From positions 1-15,372 of the forward strand of contig CAYJMO010000053.1 of NCBI GenBank assembly GCA_964371365.1: a stretch of 15,372 bases of DNA. Reading direction: 5' to 3'. The notes below the pieces were generated by a model that had not been told where the DNA came from, did no database searches, and saw only the letters and a program-made list of their open reading frames with translations. How positions within the stretch are numbered: position 1 is the first letter of the stretch; each line of letters starts with the position of its first letter. Shown here one piece after another: positions 7,131 to 14,185 of the stretch. The position numbers were made by a program, and so were the translations under genes. Origin of the DNA: CAYJBH01 sp964371365 (GTDB taxonomy: Bacteria > Bacillota > Clostridia > Oscillospirales > Ruminococcaceae).

Positions 7131-7463
7131 ATGTCAATGCCAACAATTCCGAACTTAGATCCCTCAATCAACATCACTACGCAGGACTCGATCAACATCA
7201 TTCTGTCCTCTATAGGTATGGAGGAGCTCAGTCTCGCACACATTTTGAACGCGGAGGCAGAAAAAATCCAGTTTGCTCTCGGTACCCTTGAGACCGCCGA
7301 AGGTGCCGCCTCTCTCGATGATATCATCGCGGTCAACACAGCGGCAAAAAAGATGCTACGCGACGTTATTAAAAATCAGATGCTGATAAGCATGAAGATG
7401 GAGGATACCGTCGAGTTAGCTCAAATGATCTACGATCAATCGACCACCGAAACACCGGAATAG
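7131..7463 (+). CDS. small helical protein, paralog B, carrying the shared motif
   Basis: A 110-residue protein. The ATG at 7131 is preferred to an upstream in-frame ATG at 7074 because AAGGAG lies nine bases before it and the product then aligns end to end with paralog A from MSMPTIP onward. It shares the helix SINIILSSIGMEELSLAHI, the NAEAEKIQFALGTLET core and the motif DIIAVN...LRDVIKNQML...ELAQM (residues about 64-96). It lacks the Pro/Glu-rich tail of paralog A and ends in TTETPE. The two genes differ at many synonymous sites, so the copy is old and the protein sequence is held by selection. No signal peptide or membrane helix. Function unknown; likely partner of the large surface protein through the shared motif. 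Confidence 0.75.
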   Translation: MSMPTIPNLDPSINITTQDSINIILSSIGMEELSLAHILNAEAEKIQFALGTLETAEGAASLDDIIAVNTAAKKMLRDVIKNQMLISMKMEDTVELAQMIYDQSTTETPE

Positions 7464-7487
7464 AACACAAGGTGAAAACACACAAAA

Positions 7488-7525
7488 AATGCCTGCTGAA
7501 ATGTTAGACAAAATCAGCAGGCATT
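7488..7525 (+). terminator. 12-bp hairpin after paralog B, possible weak terminator
   Basis: AATGCCTGCTGA (7488-7499) pairs perfectly with TCAGCAGGCATT (7514-7525), loop of 14. It is preceded by an A-run and followed by ATTTATAG, which is T-rich but short of a real T-tract. It begins 24 bases after the paralog B stop and ends 20 bases before the next ATG, so it may instead be an intercistronic stabiliser or partial terminator. Confidence 0.4.
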
Positions 7526-7545
7526 ATTTATAGAGGAGCACGGAG

Positions 7546-8124
7546 ATGGGTAGATTAAAAAGATTTATTCAGAAAAAGAATAGAAATGTTGCAAATATCA
7601 GCCTCTTTATTATCTTTGCCGTTTTACTTATACAATCGGCAATCCTGATATTTTTAAAGGGGGCGGGTTCCGTTTCGCTTGATCAGTTAGACACCGTCTT
7701 TCGCACGACGATGAGCTCTATCTTTGGTTTCTTCATGAGCTCTTCGGCTATAAAAAAGTCGGAAAAAATGCAAAGCAATATCACGGACGAGCCAAGAAAG
7801 ATAGGTTTTTCCGCCGATGCTACCGCAACACAACCACAGGCATCGTTAGTATCGGAATATGGCGAGCCGCTTGTTCCGAGTGATGTTGTACAGAATGTCG
7901 GCGCCTCGCAGAAAAGCGCACCTCAACCGAAAATACAATACAATCTACAGGTGATAATACTAACATCGGTCTGTCTGTTTTGTCTTTTAATAATGATAAC
8001 GGTGCGATATTTCAGCGGTATTGTGGCAGAGGGAAACAACACCATCATAACACTCTCGCTCTATCGTGACTTTATATCCGGCAGTGTCGGTGCGATAATA
8101 GGTCTTGCACGTTCAGGGGATTAA
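7546..8124 (+). CDS. two-TM membrane protein of unknown function
   Basis: I do not recognise this 192-residue protein. A basic N terminus (MGRLKRFIQKKNR) precedes a first transmembrane helix at about 17-37, then a polar low-complexity linker (about 70-133, rich in Ser, Gln, Pro and Ala), then a second helix at about 134-153. The C-terminal segment DFISGSVGAIIGLA (176-188) is weakly hydrophobic and may lie in or on the membrane. By the positive-inside rule the N terminus should face the cytoplasm. GAGGAG lies seven bases before the ATG. It is last of the four rightward genes and overlaps the stop of the convergent transporter gene by 4 bp. A membrane anchor for the neighbouring proteins is possible, but only context suggests it. 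Confidence 0.7.
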   Translation: MGRLKRFIQKKNRNVANISLFIIFAVLLIQSAILIFLKGAGSVSLDQLDTVFRTTMSSIFGFFMSSSAIKKSEKMQSNITDEPRKIGFSADATATQPQASLVSEYGEPLVPSDVVQNVGASQKSAPQPKIQYNLQVIILTSVCLFCLLIMITVRYFSGIVAEGNNTIITLSLYRDFISGSVGAIIGLARSGD

Positions 8125-9521
8125 GCAAGGCCGATGACCTGCGCTATCACCACCGCGACTATGCCGAGCAACAACAGCGAGGCAAATATCTTGCCGATAA
8201 ATTTCAGCCAACTGACATAGCTAAGCTTTAACATGCCAAGACCGCTCATCAGAAGACCGGAGGTGAACCAGAACATGTTGGAAAAACCGTCTCCTATCTG
8301 ATAGGCGAGCACCGCCGTCTGACGACCTACCCCGAGGATGTCGGCGATGGGCACCATCAACGGCATGGCGACAACCGCCTGTCCGGAACCGGAGTTGATA
8401 AACATGTTGATAAAGGTCTGCACCAGCACCATGAGTCCTGCGGATATCTCGGTCGAGACCGACAGGAGTGGCAGGGTGGAATAGTAGATAATTGTGTCCA
8501 TAATCATACCGGAATTCAGCACCACGACGATGGTGTTAGCAAAGGATACCAGCAGTGCTGCAAGCACCATCTCCTTTGCTCCCTCCACAAAGGCGGAGGC
8601 TATGTCGCTCGCCCTCATGCCGTAGACTATGCCGGCGACGACACCCATTATCAGGAATACGGTGGCACTTTGGGTCATGAAAAAGCTAAAGAACATTGCG
8701 CCGATGATAAGCAGTGCTATAGACAGGGCAAAAACCACCAAAACTGCCTTGTGACGGCCTGACATGACCACCTTTTCCGGATCTTTGATATTTTCAAAGC
8801 TGTATTTTATGCCGAAGGTCAGTGACTTTTCCGGCTCTTTTTTGACCTTTCTTGCATAGCTTATTAAAAATGCGCCTGCGATACAAAGTGCGATAATAAA
8901 AAATATAACACGGAACCACATGCCGGACAGGTACGGTATCTGCGCAATCTCCTGCGCAATGCCGAGGTTGAACGGGTTGATAAACGCCGCGCCGTAGCCT
9001 ATATTGGTGCCGATAACCGGTATAGCGATACCGACCAGCGCGTCGTATTTCAGCGCAATCATCAGGCTGATTAAAAAGGGCGCAAAAACCAGCGACTCCA
9101 TCGACATTCCAAAGATAGCGGCACATAACGCAAAGAAGGTGAGCAGGAGGAATATCAGCACCTCCTGTCCGCGACCTGATTTAAACTTGACAATAATCTT
9201 CGCCATCAGCGCCTCAATAGCGCCGGTCTTGTTGACAACGCCGAAGCCGCCGCCGATAAGCAGCAAAAATCCTGATATGCTCGCCGCACCGATAACACCC
9301 TTATGGAATGACTGTAGAAAATCCCATGGGCTGACCGGTGTGCGTTCTATAAACTCAAAGCTGTCCGCGACAACACTCTCCCGTCCCGTGACCGGGTCGA
9401 CGGCGCGCTCAAACGAGCCGGCAGGGATTATGTAGGTCAACACCATAGCAACCACGCCGATGGCGGCGATAAGGATTAACGGGTGCAGACCGCCACCGGT
9501 CTTTTTCTTTTTAGTATCCAT
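8121..9521 (-). CDS. YfcC/DcuC-family membrane transporter
   Basis: A 466-residue polytopic membrane protein of the YfcC family (Pfam DcuC-like superfamily). A short basic N terminus MDTKKKK precedes the first helix; the rest is hydrophobic with about 11-13 predicted helices and a cytoplasmic-looking loop around residues 225-260. Family-typical stretches are TYIIPAGSFER, FINPFNLGIAQEIAQIP, FINSGSGQAVVAMPLMVPI and AYQIGDGFSN. Members are proposed to move C4-dicarboxylates, short-chain acids or basic amino acids; some lactic acid bacterial relatives exchange arginine for ornithine. Substrate cannot be fixed here. The ATG follows AAAAGGGG at seven bases. It has its own promoter at 9557-9585. Confidence 0.9.
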   Translation of the reverse strand: MDTKKKKTGGGLHPLILIAAIGVVAMVLTYIIPAGSFERAVDPVTGRESVVADSFEFIERTPVSPWDFLQSFHKGVIGAASISGFLLLIGGGFGVVNKTGAIEALMAKIIVKFKSGRGQEVLIFLLLTFFALCAAIFGMSMESLVFAPFLISLMIALKYDALVGIAIPVIGTNIGYGAAFINPFNLGIAQEIAQIPYLSGMWFRVIFFIIALCIAGAFLISYARKVKKEPEKSLTFGIKYSFENIKDPEKVVMSGRHKAVLVVFALSIALLIIGAMFFSFFMTQSATVFLIMGVVAGIVYGMRASDIASAFVEGAKEMVLAALLVSFANTIVVVLNSGMIMDTIIYYSTLPLLSVSTEISAGLMVLVQTFINMFINSGSGQAVVAMPLMVPIADILGVGRQTAVLAYQIGDGFSNMFWFTSGLLMSGLGMLKLSYVSWLKFIGKIFASLLLLGIVAVVIAQVIGLA

Positions 9522-9556
9522 AGATTTACCCCTTTTAAAAAGATTTGTTTTATCTA

Positions 9557-9585
9557 ATTATACCAGTTGATTTTTTTGTTTGCAA
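9557..9585 (-). promoter_or_regulatory. sigma-A type promoter of the YfcC-family gene
   Basis: TTGCAA (9580-9585), 17 bases, TATAAT (9557-9562) on the minus strand. The -10 is perfect and the -35 is weak (4 of 6). It lies 35 bases before the transporter ATG and just after the end of the ygjP-like gene, so the transporter is probably separately transcribed. Confidence 0.6.
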
Positions 9586-9610
9586 ATAAAATTGTGAATT
9601 TTGTGTGATA

Positions 9611-10342
9611 TTACAAATAAACATAAAATATCTCCTCATCATTCATCATCCGCAACATATGCCGACGCTCTTTATAATCCGGCATAAAGGAGGATAGCAT
9701 GGCATAAAACCGCTTTGAATGGTCGGCGTGTTCAAGGTGACAAAACTCATGGAGCACCACATACTCGATACAGCAAATCGGGGCAAATATCAGCCTTTTG
9801 TTAAGCGTAATAGCGGCGCGCGACGGCGAACAGGAGCCCCAGCGTGACGACATGCTTTTGGCTTTGAGCGTCGGTGTTTTAAGGTTGTAATCGGATAAGA
9901 GCGGGAATATCTCCCGTGCGATTTTCGTAAACACCTCTGCGCACTGTTCGGTCAAGAAATCCGCTAAAAGACGTGCCTTTATCTCATAATCATCGGGGGT
10001 GGCGGTGCAGATACATAGATTATCGCCGTCAAGATAGACTCTTTCACACCGCTCGTTTTTAACCGTAATGTTCCGATTTTCTCCAAGAAAGGGAAACACC
10101 TCTGCGTTTTCAAGACGAAGTGGTGTGTTTTTTTGTGTTTTTTGGAAGTTATCGAGATGGTGGACTATATATTGCGCCTTGGAAAGAATAAACTCCTGTA
10201 CCCTTTTTATAGGCACACGTTCCCCTGCCGACACCGTGATACTGCCGTCGGGGCGAATACGTAGGTTGATATTCTTAACACGTTTGCGGACAAGTTCATA
10301 GCTGATTGTCCTGCCGTTATACTCAAGTGTATGTATAGACAT
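9611..10342 (-). CDS. YgjP-like zinc metallopeptidase domain protein (M48/SprT-like)
   Basis: A 243-residue protein of the YgjP/DUF45 family. The zinc site HEFCHLEHADH holds H198, E199 and H202 with H208 as a likely third ligand, and the family motif RWGSCS lies about 30 residues before it. The N-terminal half (KNINLRIRPDGSITVSAG...) is the usual beta portion of the family. Biological substrates are not well known. Its ATG starts one base after the stop of the AlkZ-related gene, with AAGG seven bases upstream, so translation is probably coupled. It is the last gene of the four-gene operon that begins at 12758. No strong terminator is seen after it; the short AAAATT-CAC-AATTTT repeat is weak. 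Confidence 0.9.
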   Translation of the reverse strand: MSIHTLEYNGRTISYELVRKRVKNINLRIRPDGSITVSAGERVPIKRVQEFILSKAQYIVHHLDNFQKTQKNTPLRLENAEVFPFLGENRNITVKNERCERVYLDGDNLCICTATPDDYEIKARLLADFLTEQCAEVFTKIAREIFPLLSDYNLKTPTLKAKSMSSRWGSCSPSRAAITLNKRLIFAPICCIEYVVLHEFCHLEHADHSKRFYAMLSSFMPDYKERRHMLRMMNDEEIFYVYL

Positions 10343-10343
10343 T

Positions 10344-11048
10344 TTATACCTTGCAGATAAATTTGATTATATTTTTTTGATCGGCATCGGGGTTGAGTTT
10401 GTATATCTGCTGTGTGATTTTCTCTATTGCTTTACCTGTGGATATCTCCCTTGCCTTGTCAAAAACCTCCTGACCCCAATAATCCTCCACCCGACAGAAC
10501 ATACCGGACGACCAACCGTACTCCTCGCCGTACCTGTTGCGTTTTTGCGCCGCACCGCACATGGTGATGTACATCTTCATCTGTAGCTCGACTATAGCTC
10601 GCTCGTATTTTGAATTGTCAGCCTTAGGGACATCCAACAACTTTTTTATTGCATGAGTCGGCAGCGCGCCCTTTTCGCTCAAAAGGTCGTATATTTGTTT
10701 TGCGTAGCTGCTGATATTGCCATCGGCATAGTCTTCGTGTAGGTCGGTATCCCCTCGCCTTGCCGCCAAAAAAAAGGGATACCACTCCTTGGTGATGTAG
10801 CCGCTCTTTTTAAAAAATAATTTGGCATAGGCTATGTCGGACTGCTCATTTAAAACCCTGATTCGCCACTCCCACGTGTAGATCTCGGTGTACCCCGTAT
10901 GAAAAAAAAAAAGAGTGTCGTAGGGTGCCGTCTCTTTCCAACCCCAACCGATTAGGGAAAAGATGCCATCACTGTTAGAGCCACCCATGGAAAAACCACA
11001 GCTCCGCATAGCGGATTTAAAGTCGGTGTAGTTGTAGATTTTGATCAT
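10344..11048 (-). CDS. AlkZ-related (winged-helix glycosylase-like) protein
   Basis: A 234-residue protein resembling the AlkZ-related family: an N-terminal portion with HTGYTEIYTWEWRIRVL, then AYAKLFFKKSGYITKEWYPFFLAARR, and a helical region with ELQMKMYITMCGAAQKRNRYGEEYGWSSGMF. True AlkZ/YcaQ proteins are DNA glycosylases that unhook interstrand crosslinks, but this smaller related group has no proven activity and I cannot point to catalytic residues. AAGGAG lies seven bases before the ATG. It starts 32 bases after the HAD gene and ends one base before the ygjP-like gene. The coding strand has a run of 11 T (plus-strand A-run 10902-10912) that encodes Leu-Phe-Phe-Phe; a slip here would truncate the protein early. 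Confidence 0.75.
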   Translation of the reverse strand: MIKIYNYTDFKSAMRSCGFSMGGSNSDGIFSLIGWGWKETAPYDTLFFFHTGYTEIYTWEWRIRVLNEQSDIAYAKLFFKKSGYITKEWYPFFLAARRGDTDLHEDYADGNISSYAKQIYDLLSEKGALPTHAIKKLLDVPKADNSKYERAIVELQMKMYITMCGAAQKRNRYGEEYGWSSGMFCRVEDYWGQEVFDKAREISTGKAIEKITQQIYKLNPDADQKNIIKFICKV

Positions 11049-11080
11049 AGCAAACTCCTTTATAACACGACTATCAGCTC

Positions 11081-11860
11081 TTAGGTTTTAGCTAACAAAA
11101 TATCAATGCAATCCGCAAACCCCTCTCCGCTCTCATATCGTGCAATATATGACGGGTGGTGGGTAAGGGTTTTTAAAAACGGTTTTATGTTGGCGACGGC
11201 GCAGGAGTGGGGAAAGTATGCGAACATCGGCTCGTCGTTAGGCGAATCACCGAAGTATAGCACCTTGTCCTTGATGTCCTCCTCACCGTGAATTTCCTTT
11301 AAAAATAATCTTGACATGGAGAGCTTGTCATACTCACCAAACCAGGCGTTGACATGAATGGAGCTTATCTTTGCTACAGCGCCGTGGGCGGTGCAGACGT
11401 TCTTTATTCGCTCGGCGGCATCCAACCCGAGATGGGGCGGTTCCTCACAAAAGTCTATCGCGAGATCATATATGCGCGAAAATTGATCCTTTGCGACACG
11501 ACATCCCGGCACCTCTTTAAGACAGGCCTTTTCAAGCGCCGCAAGACGAGAGCTTATATCGCCGTTTGTAACCTCAGGATGGGTAAAGGTCTTTCGCAGT
11601 CCATCTTGCATATAAAACACAAACGCACCGTTCTCACCCACCACCGCCTCTACCGGCCATTGACGAACGATAAGGTCACACCAACCGGCAGGGCGACCGG
11701 TCACCGGAATCACACGATAGCCGGCATCGTTAAGACGCCAAAGCGCACCGTATGCCGCCGCCGTCAACCTGCCGTCGGTGGTTATGGTGTCGTCAATGTC
11801 GCACATGACATATTTTATGCCACTCTTGACACTTTCCGGTATCTCACTAAACTGTTTCAT
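11081..11860 (-). CDS. HAD-IIB-type phosphatase
   Basis: A 259-residue haloacid-dehalogenase-superfamily hydrolase. All four motifs are present: I, DIDDTITTDG (nucleophile D21, acid D23); II, VTGRPAG (T54); III, K179 in YDKLSM; IV, GDSPNDEP (D205 and D209). A cap domain between motifs II and III makes it type IIB (Cof/sucrose-phosphatase-like, distantly like mannosyl-3-phosphoglycerate phosphatase). It should remove phosphate from a sugar or other small metabolite; substrate not inferable. Its ATG starts one base after the stop of the DUF2156 gene without a good ribosome site of its own, so translation is likely coupled. Complete and typical in length. Confidence 0.88.
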   Translation of the reverse strand: MKQFSEIPESVKSGIKYVMCDIDDTITTDGRLTAAAYGALWRLNDAGYRVIPVTGRPAGWCDLIVRQWPVEAVVGENGAFVFYMQDGLRKTFTHPEVTNGDISSRLAALEKACLKEVPGCRVAKDQFSRIYDLAIDFCEEPPHLGLDAAERIKNVCTAHGAVAKISSIHVNAWFGEYDKLSMSRLFLKEIHGEEDIKDKVLYFGDSPNDEPMFAYFPHSCAVANIKPFLKTLTHHPSYIARYESGEGFADCIDILLAKT

Positions 11861-11861
11861 C

Positions 11862-12758
11862 TTATTTATTTTCGGTTGATATTCTGCAAAAATATTTGTC
11901 CAACATTCTCACCGGATGATAGGAGAGTTTGGATTTGCGCAGTCCCTCGTCGTCGCTGTCGTCCTCTCGATTGATATAGATAACCTCGTTTATCGCAAAG
12001 TGCCGCGCAAACTCACGCACGATAAAAGGATAACTTCCGTGGTAGTTCATGTCCGCTTTTTCTATGTGCACAAACAGGGTGTCGTGCACCACCTCACCGA
12101 CTGCAAAGCTCACCATCTCACCATCGATCGTCACAAAAATACCATCCATGTCGAGATGTTTGAAGTTGTTAAGCACCAACAGCGCCGCCTCGTATTCAGC
12201 ATAGAAAGATGGGGGCTTTTCCCGTGTGTCGTTCTCGGTAAAATACTTCAAAAAATCGATAACACGCGAGATGTTGCCCTCGTTCACAAGGTGAACCTCA
12301 TGATTTGGGTTTTCTTTTATAAAACGGTTAATATGGTTGCGTTGACCACCATATTTGCGCCCGGCGAGCTGTTTTATCTCATCGGCGTTATAGATATAGT
12401 CACTCCACTTGCGGCGATAGTTCATGTCGGCATTTGTAAAGCGCGCTTGCATCATGTCTTTATACTCGGGAGGGATACAGATAAAGGTAACCTCACAACA
12501 TTTCCCGTGCATCTGTTCGCAAAAGATGTCGAGAGCCTCATACAATGGTCGACCGATCGGCAGTAGATACTCATGACCCGTCTCGTGGGCGACACGCATA
12601 AAGGCACATCCGTCATGAAATGCCACCTCGGAATTGAGTGTTTTGCTCCACATGAACAAAGACGCTACTGTGTACTCACAAGCACCGTAGGGTGTTTTGT
12701 CGAGATACTGTTTGAGCAGAGGGGCATTATCGGCATCTATCGGGTTAAAAGAAAGCAT
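11862..12758 (-). CDS. DUF2156 / phosphatidylglycerol lysyltransferase-domain protein
   Basis: A 298-residue protein of the DUF2156 family, which has two GNAT-like folds and is related to the catalytic domain of MprF-type aminoacyl transferases. Recognisable stretches are YGACEYTVASLFMWS near the N terminus, GRKYGGQRNHINRF in the middle and FAVGEVVHDTLFVHIEKAD with YINREDDSDDEGLRKSKLSYHP near the end. It lacks the membrane half of MprF, so it is a soluble enzyme of unknown acceptor. I start it at ATG 12756-12758 (MLSFNPIDAD), which aligns with the family start; a longer TTG start at 12812 would read through the 5' hairpin. First gene of an operon with the HAD, AlkZ-related and ygjP-like genes, behind a consensus promoter. 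Confidence 0.85.
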   Translation of the reverse strand: MLSFNPIDADNAPLLKQYLDKTPYGACEYTVASLFMWSKTLNSEVAFHDGCAFMRVAHETGHEYLLPIGRPLYEALDIFCEQMHGKCCEVTFICIPPEYKDMMQARFTNADMNYRRKWSDYIYNADEIKQLAGRKYGGQRNHINRFIKENPNHEVHLVNEGNISRVIDFLKYFTENDTREKPPSFYAEYEAALLVLNNFKHLDMDGIFVTIDGEMVSFAVGEVVHDTLFVHIEKADMNYHGSYPFIVREFARHFAINEVIYINREDDSDDEGLRKSKLSYHPVRMLDKYFCRISTENK

Positions 12759-12786
12759 ATTTTCACCATAATTTTTCGTAAAAGAG

Positions 12787-12821
12787 AACACCACACCGCA
12801 GACCTGCCGCAAAGTGGTGTT
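12787..12821 (-). promoter_or_regulatory. hairpin at the 5' end of the DUF2156 operon mRNA
   Basis: AACACCAC (12787-12794) pairs with GTGGTGTT (12814-12821), an 8-bp stem with a GC-rich 19-base loop holding a possible inner GCA/TGC pairing. The predicted transcription start is about 12826, so the hairpin begins within about five bases of the 5' end. It may protect the mRNA or act in early attenuation; CTCTTTTACG follows it, too weak for a terminator. Confidence 0.45.
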
Positions 12822-12832
12822 GTCCTTTATTA

Positions 12833-12861
12833 ATTATACACATATTATTTTGTTTTGTCAA
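12833..12861 (-). promoter_or_regulatory. perfect-consensus sigma-A promoter of the DUF2156 operon
   Basis: TTGACA (12856-12861), exactly 17 bases, TATAAT (12833-12838) on the minus strand. Both hexamers match the sigma-A consensus fully. It lies between the spo0A stop (12877) and the DUF2156 start, so this operon is transcribed independently of spo0A. Confidence 0.85.
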
Positions 12862-12876
12862 ACATTAAAAGAGATG

Positions 12877-13644
12877 CTATTGCATAGCTAACACATGTTT
12901 TTTATGTAACCTCATCTTATCGGACAACATCGCAATAAACTCCGAGTTAGTGGGTTTTCCGCGCAGGTTGTGTATGGTATAACCAAAATAGCTGTTGAGC
13001 AGTTCCACATCTCCCCTGTCCCATGCAATCTCGATTGCGTGACGGATTGCACGCTCCACACGTGAGGCGGTGGTATTGTTCTTTTTACCGATGGAAGGAT
13101 AGAGTTGTTTTGTAACACATCCGATAAGTTCTTGATCGTCGGTCACCATCATGATGGCATCGCGTAGGAATTGATAGCCGCGGATATGTGCCGGCACGCC
13201 TATCTGGTGTAACATATCGGTTATCATCTCCTCGTCACTGGTGCCACCCTTTTTGGGTAATCCGTTCAATTTTTGTCGCTGTGAGCTTTTAACCCTGTCG
13301 ATTAGCACATCCATGCCAAACGGTTTTAGAAAATAGTAGGCAAAACCCGCATTCATGATCTCTCGCTCGGCACTGTCGTTGACAAAACTGCCGGTAACAT
13401 AAAATGTAATTGGTCGGTGAGATTCCGATTCATAGCGCTTTTTGACCGCAATGGCGTCCAGCTCCACCATAAACGCGTCGAGAATCACAACATCGAAACT
13501 TTTGTTCTGTAACATCTCAAGCACAATTTTACCGTTTTTTTCACAGAGCGACAGTTCAACACCCTCACGTCGAAACATATCCTCATCTGTCCTTGAAAGC
13601 TCTCTGCCGGGGTCGGTCATCAACATTCTCAATTTCTGTTCCAT
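12877..13644 (-). CDS. spo0A: Spo0A, sporulation master response regulator
   Basis: A 255-residue response regulator that, once phosphorylated, switches on sporulation genes by binding 0A boxes. The N-terminal receiver keeps the phosphoacceptor D56 (VILDAF), T84 and K107 (FLKPFG). The usual second acidic residue of the pocket is Pro here (TDPGRE, D11-P12). The C-terminal DNA-binding domain is highly conserved, with HQIGVPAHIRGY, NTTASRVERAIRHAIEIAW and KPTNSEFIAMLSDKMRL. I start at ATG 13642-13644 because GGAG lies nine bases before it; a GTG at 13659 overlaps that site. Length is near the usual 260-270. It lies after topA, not after spoIVB as in many Bacillota. No clear sigma-H or 0A-box promoter is visible upstream. 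Confidence 0.97.
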   Translation of the reverse strand: MEQKLRMLMTDPGRELSRTDEDMFRREGVELSLCEKNGKIVLEMLQNKSFDVVILDAFMVELDAIAVKKRYESESHRPITFYVTGSFVNDSAEREIMNAGFAYYFLKPFGMDVLIDRVKSSQRQKLNGLPKKGGTSDEEMITDMLHQIGVPAHIRGYQFLRDAIMMVTDDQELIGCVTKQLYPSIGKKNNTTASRVERAIRHAIEIAWDRGDVELLNSYFGYTIHNLRGKPTNSEFIAMLSDKMRLHKKHVLAMQ

Positions 13645-13814
13645 TTTACATTTCTCCACAATATTTTCTGTTTTAAGCTATACCATATACTACATATTGT
13701 TAGCTCCTACCGATATATTACCATATATTTCCAGTAAATGCAATAGCAAATGTAAAATTTTTCCAAATTATTTTATGGAATTATCTTTTTCATCTTTTTA
13801 GACAAAGTAATGCA

Positions 13815-13858
13815 AAATACAACCTCCCGATCAACTCATTGTTCGGGAGGTTGTATTT
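13815..13858. repeat. long palindrome, copy 1
   Basis: A 16-bp perfect stem (13815-13830 with 13843-13858) around a 12-base loop that can add three inner pairs and a CTCA tetraloop. The central 40 bases (13817-13856) are identical to copy 2 at 14189-14228. Neither strand has a T-run after it, so it is not a classical terminator. Confidence 0.85.
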
Positions 13859-13915
13859 GTTATAATAATGTTATGTGAATATATTTCTTACGACATCGCC
13901 GCAATGTCTGTCTCT

Positions 13916-13939
13916 TTACTTTTTGATAGCAAAAAGTAA
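13916..13939. repeat. 10-bp hairpin
   Basis: TTACTTTTTG (13916-13925) pairs with CAAAAAGTAA (13930-13939), loop ATAG. Part of the hairpin cluster between the two copies of the long palindrome. Confidence 0.7.
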
Positions 13940-13948
13940 CAAAAACTA

Positions 13949-13969
13949 TCGGGGCTACGCATGCCCCGA
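13949..13969. repeat. 7-bp GC hairpin
   Basis: TCGGGGC (13949-13955) pairs with GCCCCGA (13963-13969), loop of 7. Notable because the surrounding DNA is AT-rich. Confidence 0.65.
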
Positions 13970-14011
13970 ACCCCAGCGTGTTCTCGGATTTCCGCACTTA
14001 GAACGCTCTTG

Positions 14012-14087
14012 CAAACAAAATTTAACTCATAATTATATAAAACCTCATAACGGCTTTATATAATTATTCAAACACAAATTTTGTTTG
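14012..14087. repeat. 76-base two-part AT-rich hairpin
   Basis: Outer arms CAAACAAAATTT (14012-14023) and AAATTTTGTTTG (14076-14087) pair over 12 bp. Inner arms 14029-14041 and 14055-14067 pair over 13 bp around a 13-base loop. An internal loop of 5 and 8 bases separates them. Imperfect pairing may continue outward (GCTC at 14004-14008 region with GAGC at 14087-14090). Confidence 0.75.
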
Positions 14088-14185
14088 AGCGCGTTTGCTA
14101 AAGCTGTGATTGTGGTTGTTTAATGTTAGATTTCTGTTCAATCAAAGTTTTTGTGCACATTTTTTTGGTATATCTTTTTGATACT

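Noticed and set aside
9586..9610. Terminator after the ygjP-like gene
   Set aside because: Only a 6-bp AT-only repeat (AAAATT-CAC-AATTTT), too weak to claim.
13660..13800. Sigma-H or 0A-box promoter for spo0A
   Set aside because: GTAGGAGCT resembles part of a sigma-H -35 but no GAAT -10 lies at the right distance, and no TGTCGAA box is present.
13875..14063. 62-codon open frame on the plus strand in the topA-spo0A gap
   Set aside because: It starts at GTG without a ribosome site, spans several hairpins and ends in the 76-base inverted repeat; its composition reflects the repeat, not a protein.
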